Below are positions 25,501 through 33,179 of a DNA stretch of 64,000 nucleotides, piece after piece (position 1 is the stretch's first letter; each line of letters begins with the position of its first letter). Source of the stretch: Methylobacterium sp. NMS14P (GTDB taxonomy: Bacteria > Pseudomonadota > Alphaproteobacteria > Rhizobiales > Beijerinckiaceae). The stretch spans positions 992,001 to 1,056,000 of the forward strand of contig NZ_CP087106.1 in the NCBI RefSeq assembly GCF_028583545.1, read 5' to 3'. The notes under the pieces are model-generated. The model did not search any database. It was not told the origin of the DNA and saw only the letters and a list, made by a program, of their open reading frames with translations. Both the position numbers and the translations under genes were made by a program.

Positions 25501-25969
25501 CCTGCGCGGGCCGAACATCATGCTGGGCTACCTGCGCGCCGAGAAGCCCGGCGTGCTGGAGCCGCCGCCGGGCGGCTGGCACGACACCGGCGACATCGTG
25601 GCGATCGACCCGATGGGCTTCGTCACGATCAAGGGCCGGGCCAAGCGCTTCGCGAAGATCGCCGGCGAGATGGTGTCCCTCGCCGGCATCGAGTCCCTGG
25701 CCGCCGAGCTCTGGCCCGACCGTTCGAGCGCCGTCGCGGCGGTGCCGGACGCGCGCAAGGGCGAGCGGCTGATCCTGTTCACGCAGGAGAAGGGCGCGAC
25801 TCGGGCCGCCTACCAGAGCTTCGCCAAGGGCCGCGGCGCCTCCGACGTCGCGATCCCCGCCGAGGTGGTGGTGCTGGACGCGATCCCGATGCTCGGCACC
25901 GGCAAGGTCGACCAAGTGGCCGTCACGAAGCTCGCGCTGGAGCGGGCGAAGGAGAACGCGGCGGCCTGA
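22556..25969 (+). CDS. aas: LplT-PlsC-Aas type fusion: MFS transporter, acyltransferase and acyl-ACP synthetase
   Basis: A 1137-aa three-part protein for lysophospholipid recycling. Residues about 1-420 are an MFS transporter (FSAFNDNFLKNALAFLILFG at the start is typical of LplT, which flips lysophospholipid inward). Residues about 440-640 are a PlsC acyltransferase with His461 and Asp466 in NHVSFLD and the FPEGRLT motif. Residues about 680-1130 are an AMP-binding acyl-ACP synthetase with FTSGSEGTPKG near 797 and YGVTECGPV. In E. coli LplT and Aas are separate proteins from one operon; here they are one chain. The ATG at 22556 has only a weak purine-rich site upstream. Confidence 0.92.
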   Translation: MFRTLMSARRFAPLFWCQFFSAFNDNFLKNALAFLILFGIGGQADAHAGVLVTLASAVFIGPFFILSGLGGQWADRYDKALMARRLKFAEIFAAGTAVLGFLLHSIPVLFVALGLFGTIAALFGPIKYGILPDHLRREELPAGNALVEAATFLAILLGTIAAGAASAMGGSGLLFGVLVMGFAILCWLSARMIPATGEGAPDLRVDPNVARSTYALLRDLWADTRLWRGSLTVSWFWLVGVVVLSLLPVLVRGAFNGTETVITLLLALFSIGIAIGSGLASWLASGRIVLLPTPVGAVLMGLFGLDLAWTIGHLPAPPAEPLGPLGFLQTGHGLRTGIDFLGLAISGGLYIVPSFAAVQAWAEKAMRARIIGAVNVMTAAFMVAGTLALAALQGAGLTIASLLAVVAVLNLIVGAVVFATLPTSPFRDALSILFRAFYRLEVRGFDNLAAAGPNAIVALNHVSFLDAPLALSLLEQEPVFAIDSGIAQRWWVRPFLRVTKAMPLDPTRPLATRTLINAVKSGETLIIFPEGRLTVTGSLMKVYDGAGLIADKSGAMVVPVKLDGLERTVFSRLSRGQVRRRWWPKVTVTVMPPVRLTVDPALKGKARRQAAGAALYGIMSDLVFRTADIDRGLMAALIEAGERHGWGRNALEDPVGGRLSYSRLVMGANILGRKLMPLAPVGGRIGIMLPNANGAAVTLFALASAGRVPAMINFSAGPANVLSACRAAEVGKILTSRAFIEKGRLGSLVEAIRGSVELIYLEDVRAGITTGDKIRGLLAPRRPLVARSGEDPGAVLFTSGSEGTPKGVVLANRCMLANVAQVAARIDFGPMDKVFNVLPVFHAFGLTAGLVLPLVSGVPVYLYPSPLHYRIVPELIYGSNSTVLFGTDTFLTGYARSAHSYDLRSLRYVVAGAEAVKETTRKTWAEKFGLRILEGYGVTECGPVVALNTPMFNRFGTVGRILPGIETRLEPVPGIDEGGRLSLRGPNIMLGYLRAEKPGVLEPPPGGWHDTGDIVAIDPMGFVTIKGRAKRFAKIAGEMVSLAGIESLAAELWPDRSSAVAAVPDARKGERLILFTQEKGATRAAYQSFAKGRGASDVAIPAEVVVLDAIPMLGTGKVDQVAVTKLALERAKENAAA

Positions 25970-26123
25970 CGGTCGCGGCCGGGCCTCCCGCGTCACCCAA
26001 ACGGGGGATGCGGGGCTCCCCGGGATCCGCTCGTATCGTGAATACAGCCGTGATTCGAACCGCTTGACGCGTTCGGGGCGCGGGTCTGAGGGGGACTCGG
26101 TACGCAACGGCGAGGGACAGATC

Positions 26124-26339
26124 ATGCGGAAGGGCAGGCGAGTTCCGGCTTGGCTGGCGAGGCGGACCTACTTCAAGCGGATCGAGCGCTGGGCGAAGCC
26201 CGGCAAGGCGCGCAAGGCGGCGCAGCCCCCTGAGACAGCGACCGCCCCGATGGCTTCCAACGTCGTGCCGTTCCCGGTCCGGGTGAATCGCCCGGATCGC
26301 CCCGCCTTCGCGGACCTGCGGGGCGTCGGCACGGCCTGA
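26124..26339 (+). CDS. Hypothetical basic protein, 71 aa
   Basis: A 71-aa protein with a strongly basic N-terminal half (MRKGRRVPAWLARRTYFKRI, then WAKPGKARKAA) and a proline-rich, weakly structured C-terminal half ending FADLRGVGTA. The ATG at 26124 is preceded by GAGGGA at 26112-26117 with six-base spacing; a longer upstream frame has no comparable site. It follows the Aas-type gene by 154 bp. No family is recognised; the basic half could bind nucleic acid or acidic lipid. Confidence 0.5.
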   Translation: MRKGRRVPAWLARRTYFKRIERWAKPGKARKAAQPPETATAPMASNVVPFPVRVNRPDRPAFADLRGVGTA

Positions 26340-26406
26340 AGCCGCGTCCGATCGAGTCGCAACGGTTCGGAGAGATGGCGACCCCGATCGAGACCCGCGC
26401 CACTCT

Positions 26407-26428
26407 CCCTCTCCCCTGCGGGAGAGGG
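26407..26428. repeat. Dispersed GC hairpin repeat, copy A
   Basis: CCCTCTCCC-CTGC-GGGAGAGGG is a perfect 9-bp stem with a 4-nt loop, followed by CTGGGGTGAGGG, the partner tail of a repeat seen between genes in many proteobacteria. Copy B at 26539-26558 has the opposite orientation of tail and stem. Confidence 0.75.
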
Positions 26429-26538
26429 CTGGGGTGAGGGACAAGACGCTTCGAGATCGCGCGCGCCGTTGCGGCTCGGGCAGGGTGAGGCTCATCCGGA
26501 CGGACCTGATCCCTCACCCGGCTCTCTGCGAGAGCATA

Positions 26539-26558
26539 CCTCTCCCGCACGGGAGAGG
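26539..26558. repeat. Dispersed GC hairpin repeat, copy B
   Basis: CCTCTCCC-GCAC-GGGAGAGG is a perfect 8-bp stem with a 4-nt loop, preceded by CCCTCACCCGG and a second small stem (GCTCTCTGCGAGAGC, 26521-26535). It is inverted relative to copy A, giving a paired arrangement upstream of pbpC. Confidence 0.75.
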
Positions 26559-26743
26559 AGACCCGCGCCTCGTGTGGCACGGGTTCGGCCGAGGCCTCCG
26601 TCCCGATCCGGTCGGGAACGGCGCGAGAGGCCGGCCGCGGCGGGGCCGGCGCCAGCCGTCGGGGACGCCGGCCGGCCCGGGGGCTTGTCGATCGCGCGGG
26701 AACACGGGATCCTGCGCTGTCGGAGCCTAAGCCGGGAGGATGC

Positions 26744-28876
26744 GTGCCGCACGACGGGTCGGATCCGCGCGCGTCGGCGCCTCCCCGGAAGCGGGCGAGG
26801 GGTCTGCGCGCGGCGCTCGGAGCGACGGCGCTCGGCCTCGGTCTCCTGGGGGTCGGTGCCGGTGCGGTCTGGCGCTACGCCGACGCGCTGCCGCCCCTCG
26901 ACCTGGCCGCGGCCGAATCACGCTCGACGGTGGTGCTGGACCGGTCCGGCACGCTGCTGCGCCCCTTCGCGAGGGCGGACGGGCGCTGGCGCCTGCCGGT
27001 CACCGCGGAGGCGGTCGATCCGCGCTACCGGGCGATGCTGCTCGCCTACGAGGATCGCCGATTCGCGGCGCATCCCGGCGTCGATCCCGCTGCGGTGCTG
27101 CGCGCCGCCCGCCAGTGGCTGACCCGCGGCCGCATCGTGTCCGGCGCCTCCACCCTGTCGATGCAGGTGGCGCGCCTCGTCGAGCCGCGGCGCGAGCGGT
27201 CGCTCGAGGCCAAGCTCCGCCAGATGGTGCGGGCGGTCGCGCTGGAGCGACGCCTCGGCAAGGCCGGGCTGCTCGATCTCTACCTGGCGCTGGCCCCCTA
27301 CGGCGGTCCGCTGGAGGGCGTGCGGGCGGCGAGCGTCGCGTATTTCGGGCGCGAGCCGGTCCGGCTGACCGCCGCGCAGGCGGCCCTGCTCGTCGCCCTG
27401 CCGCAATCGCCCGAGACCCGCCGCCCGGACCGCTTCCCCGAGCGCGCCCGCGCCGCCCGCGACCGGGTCCTGGCGGTGGCCGTCGCGCGGGGCATCCTCA
27501 CGGCGGCGGAGGCCGAGGCCGCCCGGGCCGAGCCGGTGCCGGCGGCGCGCAAGCCGTTCCCGATGATCGCGGCGCACGCCGCCGAGGAGGCGGTGGCGGC
27601 CGATCCCGGAGCCTCGACGATCCGCCTCGCGATCGACGGGCGCCTGCAGGAGCGGCTGGAAGCCCTGGCGACCGAGCGCGCCGCCGCCGCCGGTCCGGAC
27701 CTCTCGGCCGCGATCCTCGTCCTCGACAACCGCGACGGGCGGGTGCTCGCCCAGGTCGGCAGCGCCGGCTACCTGGATCCGGCAAGGCGCGGCGCCATCG
27801 ACATGACCCTCGCGGTGCGCTCGCCCGGCTCCGCGCTGAAGCCCTTCGTCTACGCCATGGCCTTCGCGGACGGTCTCGCGCATCCCGAGACTCTGCTGGA
27901 GGATCGTCCGGCCCGCTTCTCGGCGAGCTACGCGCCGGAGAATTTCGACCTGACCTTCCAGGGCACGGTCACGGCCCGGCGGGCCCTGCAGCTCTCGCTC
28001 AACGTGCCGGCGGTCGAGCTGATGGATGCGGTGGGTCCCGCCCGCTTCATCGCCCGGCTGCGCGCCGCCGGGGTCGGGATCCAGCTGCCGCGGGAGGCGG
28101 CCCCCGGGCTGCCGGTCGCGCTCGGAGGCCTCGGCATCACGGTCACCGACCTCGCCCGGCTCTACGCGGGGCTCGCCCGCGGCGGCGCGGTTCCGGAACT
28201 GCTGCGCCGCGCCGACGGCGTCGCGGCCGAATCCCGGCACCGCGTCGCGGAGCCCGTCGCGGCCTGGTACGTCGCCGACATCCTGCGCGGGACGCCGCCG
28301 CCGGAGAACGCCCTGCCGAACCGCATCGCGTACAAGACCGGCACCTCCTACGGGTACCGGGACGCCTGGGCGGCCGGCTTCGACCGTCACGTGACGATCG
28401 TCGTCTGGGCCGGGCGCCCGGACGGCGCCGCGGTGCCGGGGCTCGTGGGCCGCACCGTCGCGGCGCCGATCCTGTTCGACGCCTTCGCGCGCCTCGGGAT
28501 CGACCCCGAGCCGGTCTCCCAGCCGCGGGACGCGCTGGTGGTCGGGACGGCGAGCCTGCCGCCGCCGCTGCGGCGCCTCCGGCGCGAGACCGCCGAGGTG
28601 GCGGGACCGGCGCTGCGGATCGCCTACCCGCCCGACGGGGCGCGGATCGATCTCGGCCTCGCGGCGGACCGGCACGGCGCCGCGGAGGGCAGTCCTGGCC
28701 TCGCCCTCAAGGCCCTGGGCGGCGTGCCGCCGCTCACCTGGCTGGTCGACGGTCAGCCGGTCGTCCAGACGCCGCGGCGGAAGGCCGAGTGGGCTCCGGG
28801 GGGCGCGGGCTTCGCCCGGATCTCGGTCCTGGACGCGACCGGCGCCAGCGACAGCGTGTCCGTCCGCCTCGAGTGA
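26744..28876 (+). CDS. pbpC: Penicillin-binding protein 1C (bifunctional transglycosylase/transpeptidase)
   Basis: A 710-aa class A PBP of the 1C type. Residues about 21-45 are the membrane anchor. The GT51 transglycosylase domain has Glu103 in YEDRRF and SGASTLSMQVARL. The transpeptidase domain has Ser363-X-X-Lys366 in SPGSALKPF, SLN, and Lys531-Thr-Gly in YKTGTSYGYRDAWAAGF. A short C-terminal BiPBP-like beta domain follows (about 620-710). The GTG at 26744 follows GGAGG at 26735-26739. The alpha-2-macroglobulin gene that usually neighbours pbpC is not adjacent here. Confidence 0.93.
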   Translation: MPHDGSDPRASAPPRKRARGLRAALGATALGLGLLGVGAGAVWRYADALPPLDLAAAESRSTVVLDRSGTLLRPFARADGRWRLPVTAEAVDPRYRAMLLAYEDRRFAAHPGVDPAAVLRAARQWLTRGRIVSGASTLSMQVARLVEPRRERSLEAKLRQMVRAVALERRLGKAGLLDLYLALAPYGGPLEGVRAASVAYFGREPVRLTAAQAALLVALPQSPETRRPDRFPERARAARDRVLAVAVARGILTAAEAEAARAEPVPAARKPFPMIAAHAAEEAVAADPGASTIRLAIDGRLQERLEALATERAAAAGPDLSAAILVLDNRDGRVLAQVGSAGYLDPARRGAIDMTLAVRSPGSALKPFVYAMAFADGLAHPETLLEDRPARFSASYAPENFDLTFQGTVTARRALQLSLNVPAVELMDAVGPARFIARLRAAGVGIQLPREAAPGLPVALGGLGITVTDLARLYAGLARGGAVPELLRRADGVAAESRHRVAEPVAAWYVADILRGTPPPENALPNRIAYKTGTSYGYRDAWAAGFDRHVTIVVWAGRPDGAAVPGLVGRTVAAPILFDAFARLGIDPEPVSQPRDALVVGTASLPPPLRRLRRETAEVAGPALRIAYPPDGARIDLGLAADRHGAAEGSPGLALKALGGVPPLTWLVDGQPVVQTPRRKAEWAPGGAGFARISVLDATGASDSVSVRLE

Positions 28877-28898
28877 GCCGGCGGCGGGTTCCCTCGGC

Positions 28899-29342
28899 TC
28901 AGCGGCCGATCCCGAGGCCGCGCTGGGCGCCGGCCGGGCCGCGCGACTCGCAGGATTCCAGCGCCGCGGCGAGGCGCGCCGCGCTGGCCGCGGAGCCTTG
29001 CGCGAGGTTGAGGACGGTGCCGAGGATGCCGGCGCCGACGAGCACACCGAGGGCGGCCGCGCCGAGCAGCACGTAGGTGATCAGCCTGTTGCGCCGCAGG
29101 TCCGCCGTCAGCGCCCGGATGAGGTCCCGGTTGTGTTCGGCGAGACCGTTCCGGGCCGCCACCAGCTCGTTGTACATGTTCGTGATGGCGTTGGTGGACA
29201 TGTACACCAGTAGCAGGTGGACGACGAAGTCGTCGTCCGTCGTGGTGTTGAGGGCGGCCGCGATCCGCACCGCGAGCTGACGCTCCCAGGGCTGGAGATC
29301 GCGGCCGTGGACCGACCGGTAGAACCGCTCGAGGTTGGTCAC
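28899..29342 (-). CDS. Hypothetical membrane protein coupled to the ParA-like gene (TraM-like?)
   Basis: A 147-aa protein with a soluble N-terminal half (TNLERFYRSVHGRDLQPWER, then DDDFVVHLLLVYMSTNAITN), a short coiled segment (ELVAARNGLAEHNRDLIRAL) and one membrane segment near residues 95-115 (LITYVLLGAAALGVLVGAGI). The GTG at 29342 overlaps the stop of the ParA-like gene (GTGA), so the two are translationally coupled. The pairing of a ParA-like ATPase with a small single-span protein is reminiscent of TraL-TraM of IncP plasmids, but sequence identity with TraM cannot be judged here. The ends converge with pbpC, 22 bp apart. Confidence 0.65.
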   Translation of the reverse strand: MTNLERFYRSVHGRDLQPWERQLAVRIAAALNTTTDDDFVVHLLLVYMSTNAITNMYNELVAARNGLAEHNRDLIRALTADLRRNRLITYVLLGAAALGVLVGAGILGTVLNLAQGSAASAARLAAALESCESRGPAGAQRGLGIGR

Positions 29343-30172
29343 GGCCGGAGCGCATCCCGCCACGCCGTGTGGAAGTTGCGCCGCAGGCGGCGGCCCTCGA
29401 CCCGCAGGCGCATCGGCGCGCTGTTCGCCAGGACCTGCCAGGTCATGTTCTGGACCCGCAGGGCCTCGATCAGCCGCTCACCGATCCGCTCGATCTCGAT
29501 GACGCGAAAGTTCGACTGCTTCCGCAGGGATCGCACGAGATCGGACGATTCGAGATAGTCGAAGTTGGTCGCCTGGGCGGTGTTCTTCGCCAGGATCGCG
29601 CGGTCGCACTCGATCAGCATGGGCCGGAGTTCGCGCAGGACCTCCAGGGCGGTGGGATCGACCGCGCCGGCCGCGACCACCACGGCGAGGCGGACATTCG
29701 CCTCCCGGCAGCTCTCCACGATGATCTCGGTGCAGCGGCGGGTCGTCTCGGTGTCGCCGGCCGGGAAGTCGACCACGACGAAGCGCTCGGCCGCCTCGGT
29801 CACGCGCTCGATCAGGTCCTGGCACAGGGTCGGGTCGACGCGGCCCACGCTGTCCTCGGCGCGCAGGCGCTGCCGGACGGCGGTGACGCCGGGGCGGCGC
29901 GGGACGAAGTTGTCGCTGCCGGGCACCGTCTCCTGCATGAGCGCCGTGTGGAAGTGCCGGTTGGCCGGGTCGGTGTCGATCGCCAGCACCGGACCGACCT
30001 CGGCGCAGAGGTCGGCCACCTGGAGGGCGATGGTCGTCTTGCCGACACCGCCCTTGCCCCCGAGGCAGAGCACGAGAACCTTCGCGGCGGCGCCCAGGAG
30101 ATCGCGCTGGATGTCGTGGATCTCGTCCGGGCTGTACCAGGCCGGAACCTTGATCTGGGTCGTGTCGGTCAT
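29339..30172 (-). CDS. ParA/MinD-like P-loop ATPase (TraL/StbB-like?)
   Basis: A 277-aa deviant Walker ATPase. The P-loop GGKGGVGKTT lies near residue 40, VLAIDTDPANRHFH near 65 and FVVVDFPAGDTE near 140 (Walker B). It is larger and different from chromosomal ParA and lacks a ParB partner. The ATG at 30172 is preceded by AAGGAGA with six-base spacing, a strong site that rules out the longer upstream frame. The partner gene starts in its stop codon. The pair most resembles plasmid conjugation or positioning ATPases such as TraL or StbB. With no other transfer gene in view it is an orphan, possibly a remnant of an integrated element. Confidence 0.8.
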   Translation of the reverse strand: MTDTTQIKVPAWYSPDEIHDIQRDLLGAAAKVLVLCLGGKGGVGKTTIALQVADLCAEVGPVLAIDTDPANRHFHTALMQETVPGSDNFVPRRPGVTAVRQRLRAEDSVGRVDPTLCQDLIERVTEAAERFVVVDFPAGDTETTRRCTEIIVESCREANVRLAVVVAAGAVDPTALEVLRELRPMLIECDRAILAKNTAQATNFDYLESSDLVRSLRKQSNFRVIEIERIGERLIEALRVQNMTWQVLANSAPMRLRVEGRRLRRNFHTAWRDALRP

Positions 30173-30788
30173 GCGGTGTCTCCTTGCTGATACGCGCGGG
30201 GTGGCCGCCGGACGCGCGCTCCGCGCGCGGCACCGGGCTGCGGGATCTCGGGGGTTCACGGGCTCGGGCCGGACCGCACGGCCCGCGAGGGCGGGAAGCG
30301 GCGCGCGTCGGCTCGACGGCGCGCCCGGGATGCCGGTCGCATCACGCGCGGGACCCGGTCGTGCACGGGTCGGCAGAGGCGCGGCCGCTCCGTGCACGAG
30401 GCCCGGATGCGGACGGCCGACGCTCGGGCCTCGCGATGACGTCCGTCGCCACGATCTGCACTCCGTTGCTGGATCCGCTTCGCCGGCGGCCCCGGCCGTA
30501 AGTCTTCCTCGCCGCGGCCGAGGCTCCTACATGAGCATGCTCGGACATACGAGTGAATCAAGCCTCAAAAAACCAGATCTTTTCTCGACTAATGCTCTAG
30601 AACGAGATCGTTAATGAAGTTTTATATTTGTACTATTTGTAATAATTAGCGAAGCACGACTATAAGATCTGGATGAACACACAAGTTATCGGACATCGTC
30701 CGCAATTCGATCGATTCGGCCGGCCGGAATCCGCGTAGATCATCTGGGCCGCGGGCCTTGCCCGGCCCTGTCGGCGGTGACCCGGTCG
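30173..30788. other. 616-bp intergenic region with AT-rich core, no gene seen
   Basis: No frame here has a credible start, ribosome binding site and codon pattern. From about 30535 to 30700 the base composition changes abruptly to AT-rich (for example TTTTATATTTG near 30619 and TAATAATTAGC near 30640), in strong contrast to the GC-rich flanks. The tract includes a small inverted motif pair AGATCT. It may hold promoters for the flanking minus-strand genes, or be foreign DNA linked to the plasmid-like gene pair. Confidence 0.5.
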
Positions 30789-31502
30789 TCACCGCGCCGC
30801 GGCGAGGGGCGCGAACACGTCGATCAGGCCGTTCACCAGGATCTGCGTGCCGACGCACAGGAGCAGGAAGGCGAAGAGGCGGCCCATCACCCGGGCCCGG
30901 GCCGGGCCGATGAAGGCCACCACCCGGTCGGCGGAGGCGTAGAGGACCGCGACCGTGGCGGCGACCGCGAGGGCCGCCAGCGTGACGCCGATGTAGAAGC
31001 CGAATCGCTCCGCGTAGGCCTCCGGCCTGTTGGCCCCCAGGGTGATGGCGACGGCGATCGTCCCCGGCCCCGTCGTGAACGGGAGCGTCAGGGGGAAGAA
31101 GGCGATGTCGGCGAGGGGACCGGGCGCCGGGTCGCCCGGCGGCTCCGCCGGGACCGGGCCGCGGCCCGCCGACCCGGAGGCCTCGGCCTGCTTGCGCGCC
31201 TCCCGGGCCTCGGGCCGGTTCAGCTGGGTCCAGGCCGACGACATGACCACGAGGCCGCCGGCGATGCGCAGCGCGCCCAGGGTGACGCCGAAGAAGTTCA
31301 GGATCGGCGTGCCCGCCCAGAGGGCACCGAGCATCACCAGGGCGGCGTAGACGCCGATCCGGCGCGACAGCAGCACGCGCTCGGCGTGGCTGAAGGCGCC
31401 CGCCACCTGGGCGAAGATGAAGGCGCCCCCGATCGGGTTCACGATCGAGAACAGGGCCGACAGGGCGAGCAGGAACTGCTGGGTGGTGAAGTCGAGGCTC
31501 AT
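30789..31502 (-). CDS. MarC family integral membrane protein
   Basis: A 237-aa MarC/UPF0056-type protein with six membrane segments. FSIVNPIGGAFIFA near the N-terminus and FPLTLPFTTGPGTIAVAITLG in the middle are the family's repeated signature. The loop between segments 3 and 4 carries an unusually long Pro/Gly/Ala-rich insert (about residues 95-130). The ATG at 31502 lies five bases after the methyltransferase stop, so the two are co-transcribed. The MarC family's function is not established despite the historical antibiotic-resistance name. Confidence 0.88.
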   Translation of the reverse strand: MSLDFTTQQFLLALSALFSIVNPIGGAFIFAQVAGAFSHAERVLLSRRIGVYAALVMLGALWAGTPILNFFGVTLGALRIAGGLVVMSSAWTQLNRPEAREARKQAEASGSAGRGPVPAEPPGDPAPGPLADIAFFPLTLPFTTGPGTIAVAITLGANRPEAYAERFGFYIGVTLAALAVAATVAVLYASADRVVAFIGPARARVMGRLFAFLLLCVGTQILVNGLIDVFAPLAAAR

Positions 31503-31507
31503 CGGGG

Positions 31508-32242
31508 TCAACCCGGGGAGGGGGCCGGCACCAGCACCCGGGCCGGCGCGAGGCGGCGGGCGCGCCGCACCTGCTGGACGGCGACCGGCCGGTAGAGCTG
31601 CTTCGTCGCGTCGACCACGTGCAGGCCCGCGAAGGGCAGGGACAGGCCGGTGCCGAGCCACTCCCAGGCGGGCCCGGTGCGCAGCATCAGGCGCGAGCGG
31701 GCCGGCGGCATGTACAGGGTCTCGGCCCAGCTCACCGGCGAGAACAGCGTGTCGCGCATGAGCCGCCCGAGCTGCGAGCGGCTGTAGGGCTGGCCGTGGC
31801 CGAAGGGCGTCGCCTCCCGGCGGGCCCAGACGCCCCGGCGGTTGGGCACCACGAGGATCATGCGGCCGCCCGGCGTAAGGGTCCGCCAGACCTCCTGCAG
31901 CAGCTCCGTCGGGCTCTCCACCGATTCGAGGGCGTGGACCAGGATCACCCGGTCGATCGCGGCCTCCGGCAGCGGCATCATGGTGGGATCGGCGAGCGCC
32001 GCGCAGGAGCGCCCGGTGCCCGGCCAGTTCACCACGCCCTGCGTGGCCGGCATGAAGGCGAGGGTGCGCTCGGCGATGCAGTGGACCGGCCCGAGATACG
32101 GCGTCGCGTAGCCGATCCCGAGGACGCGCAGCCCCGAGACCGACCCGAGGAAGTCGTGGAGCGCGCGGCCGACCACGCGATGCGTCGTGCGGCCCAGAGG
32201 GCTGGCGTAGAAGGCCCGCAAGCCGTTGACGTCGAGACGCAT
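31508..32242 (-). CDS. Class I SAM-dependent methyltransferase
   Basis: A 244-aa protein with the Rossmann methyltransferase motifs: VLGIGYATPYLG near residue 40 (motif I), MMPLPEAAIDRVILVHALE near 90 (motif II/III) and VWRTLTPGGRMILVVPNRRG near 125. The C-terminal third is rich in Arg and Pro. The ATG at 32242 gives MRLDVNGLRAFY; a much longer upstream frame overlaps the promoter of the divergent glyoxalase gene and is rejected. Its nearness to the divergent glyoxalase II gene recalls the gloB-methyltransferase pairing seen in many proteobacteria. The substrate is unknown. Confidence 0.85.
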   Translation of the reverse strand: MRLDVNGLRAFYASPLGRTTHRVVGRALHDFLGSVSGLRVLGIGYATPYLGPVHCIAERTLAFMPATQGVVNWPGTGRSCAALADPTMMPLPEAAIDRVILVHALESVESPTELLQEVWRTLTPGGRMILVVPNRRGVWARREATPFGHGQPYSRSQLGRLMRDTLFSPVSWAETLYMPPARSRLMLRTGPAWEWLGTGLSLPFAGLHVVDATKQLYRPVAVQQVRRARRLAPARVLVPAPSPG

Positions 32243-32402
32243 GGGGGAACAGGAGATCGCGGACGGAACGGTCGTCGTACTCAATGGTGAGCCGCGCGCC
32301 GCGCGGCAAGCGCCGGAGGAACCCGGCCGGACCATCACCTGTTCACGGCAACAGATTTCGCGCCGCCCCGCGCCCATTCGCGCTCCTGGGAGACTCCGTC
32401 CG

Positions 32403-33179
32403 ATGGCCGCCGAGACCGAGATTCGCACCTTCCTGTGCCGCAGCGACAATATCGGCGTGCTGATCCGCGATCCGCAGACCGGCGCCTGCGCGGCGATCGA
32501 CGTGCCGGAGGCCGGACCGGTCCTCCGGGCCCTCGACGAGACCGGCTGGCGGCTGACCGACATCCTCGTGACCCACCGGCACGGCGACCATGTCGAGGGC
32601 ATCCCGGAGGTGAAGCGGGCGACCGGCGCCCGGGTGGTCGCCCCCGCCAGGGCCGGCGACGCGGTCCCGCAGGTGGACGTGACCGTGCGGGAGGGCGACA
32701 CGGTCGCGGTCGGCCGGCTCGAGGCGCAGGTCTGGGAGACGCCGGGCCACTGCGCCGACCACGTGACCTACTGGTTCGCGGGGGCCGGCCTCGTCTGCGC
32801 CGGCGACACCCTGTTCACCCTGGGCTGCGGCCGGGTGATGGAGAGCCCGCCCGAGACCCTCTACCGCTCGCTGCGGCGCTTCGACGACCTGCCCGACGCG
32901 ACGCAGGTCTTCAGCGGCCACGACTACGTACTCTCCAACGCGCGCTTCGCCCTGGCGGCCGATCCCGACAACCCGGACCTGAAGGCGCGCCTCGCCGAGG
33001 CCGAGCGCGCCCAGGCCGAGGGCCGCTTCCTCATCCCCTCGACCATGGGTGCGGAGCGGGCGACCAACCCGTTCCTGCGCAGCGGGCAGCCCGCCCTGGC
33101 GAAGTCCGTCGAGCTGCCGCCGGAAAGCGATCCCGAGGCTGTGTTCGTCGCCTTGCGGGCGTGGAAGAACCGCTTCTGA
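32403..33179 (+). CDS. gloB: Hydroxyacylglutathione hydrolase (glyoxalase II)
   Basis: Hydrolyses S-lactoylglutathione to lactate and glutathione in the second step of methylglyoxal detoxification. The 258-aa MBL-fold protein has the binuclear site THRHGDHVEG near residue 58, ETPGHCADH near 115, CAGDTLFTLGCGRVME near 140, and GHDY near 173. The C-terminal helical domain (about 185-258), which binds glutathione, is present. The ATG at 32403 lies 10 bases after GGGAGA. The family also contains related thioesterases, but the C-terminal domain favours glyoxalase II. Confidence 0.92.
   Translation: MAAETEIRTFLCRSDNIGVLIRDPQTGACAAIDVPEAGPVLRALDETGWRLTDILVTHRHGDHVEGIPEVKRATGARVVAPARAGDAVPQVDVTVREGDTVAVGRLEAQVWETPGHCADHVTYWFAGAGLVCAGDTLFTLGCGRVMESPPETLYRSLRRFDDLPDATQVFSGHDYVLSNARFALAADPDNPDLKARLAEAERAQAEGRFLIPSTMGAERATNPFLRSGQPALAKSVELPPESDPEAVFVALRAWKNRF

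Larger units (their letters stand above)
26340..26743. other. Intergenic region with two dispersed hairpin repeats, no gene seen
   Basis: About 400 bp precede pbpC. The region holds two copies, in opposite orientation, of a dispersed CCCTCTCCC/GGGAGAGGG hairpin element (listed separately). The frames running through it have no ribosome binding site and are low-complexity Arg/Gly/Pro translations. GGAGG at 26735-26739 is the pbpC ribosome binding site. Confidence 0.5.

Noticed and set aside
22448..26125. A 1225-codon minus-strand open frame opposite the Aas-type gene
   Set aside because: It is a high-GC shadow: low-complexity Arg/Gly/Asp/His translation, no motifs, and it lies opposite a gene with clear MFS, PlsC and AMP-binding domains.
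29339..30172. ParA-like gene as the chromosomal partition ParA
   Set aside because: There is no parB, gidAB or parS context, and the partner is a small membrane protein.
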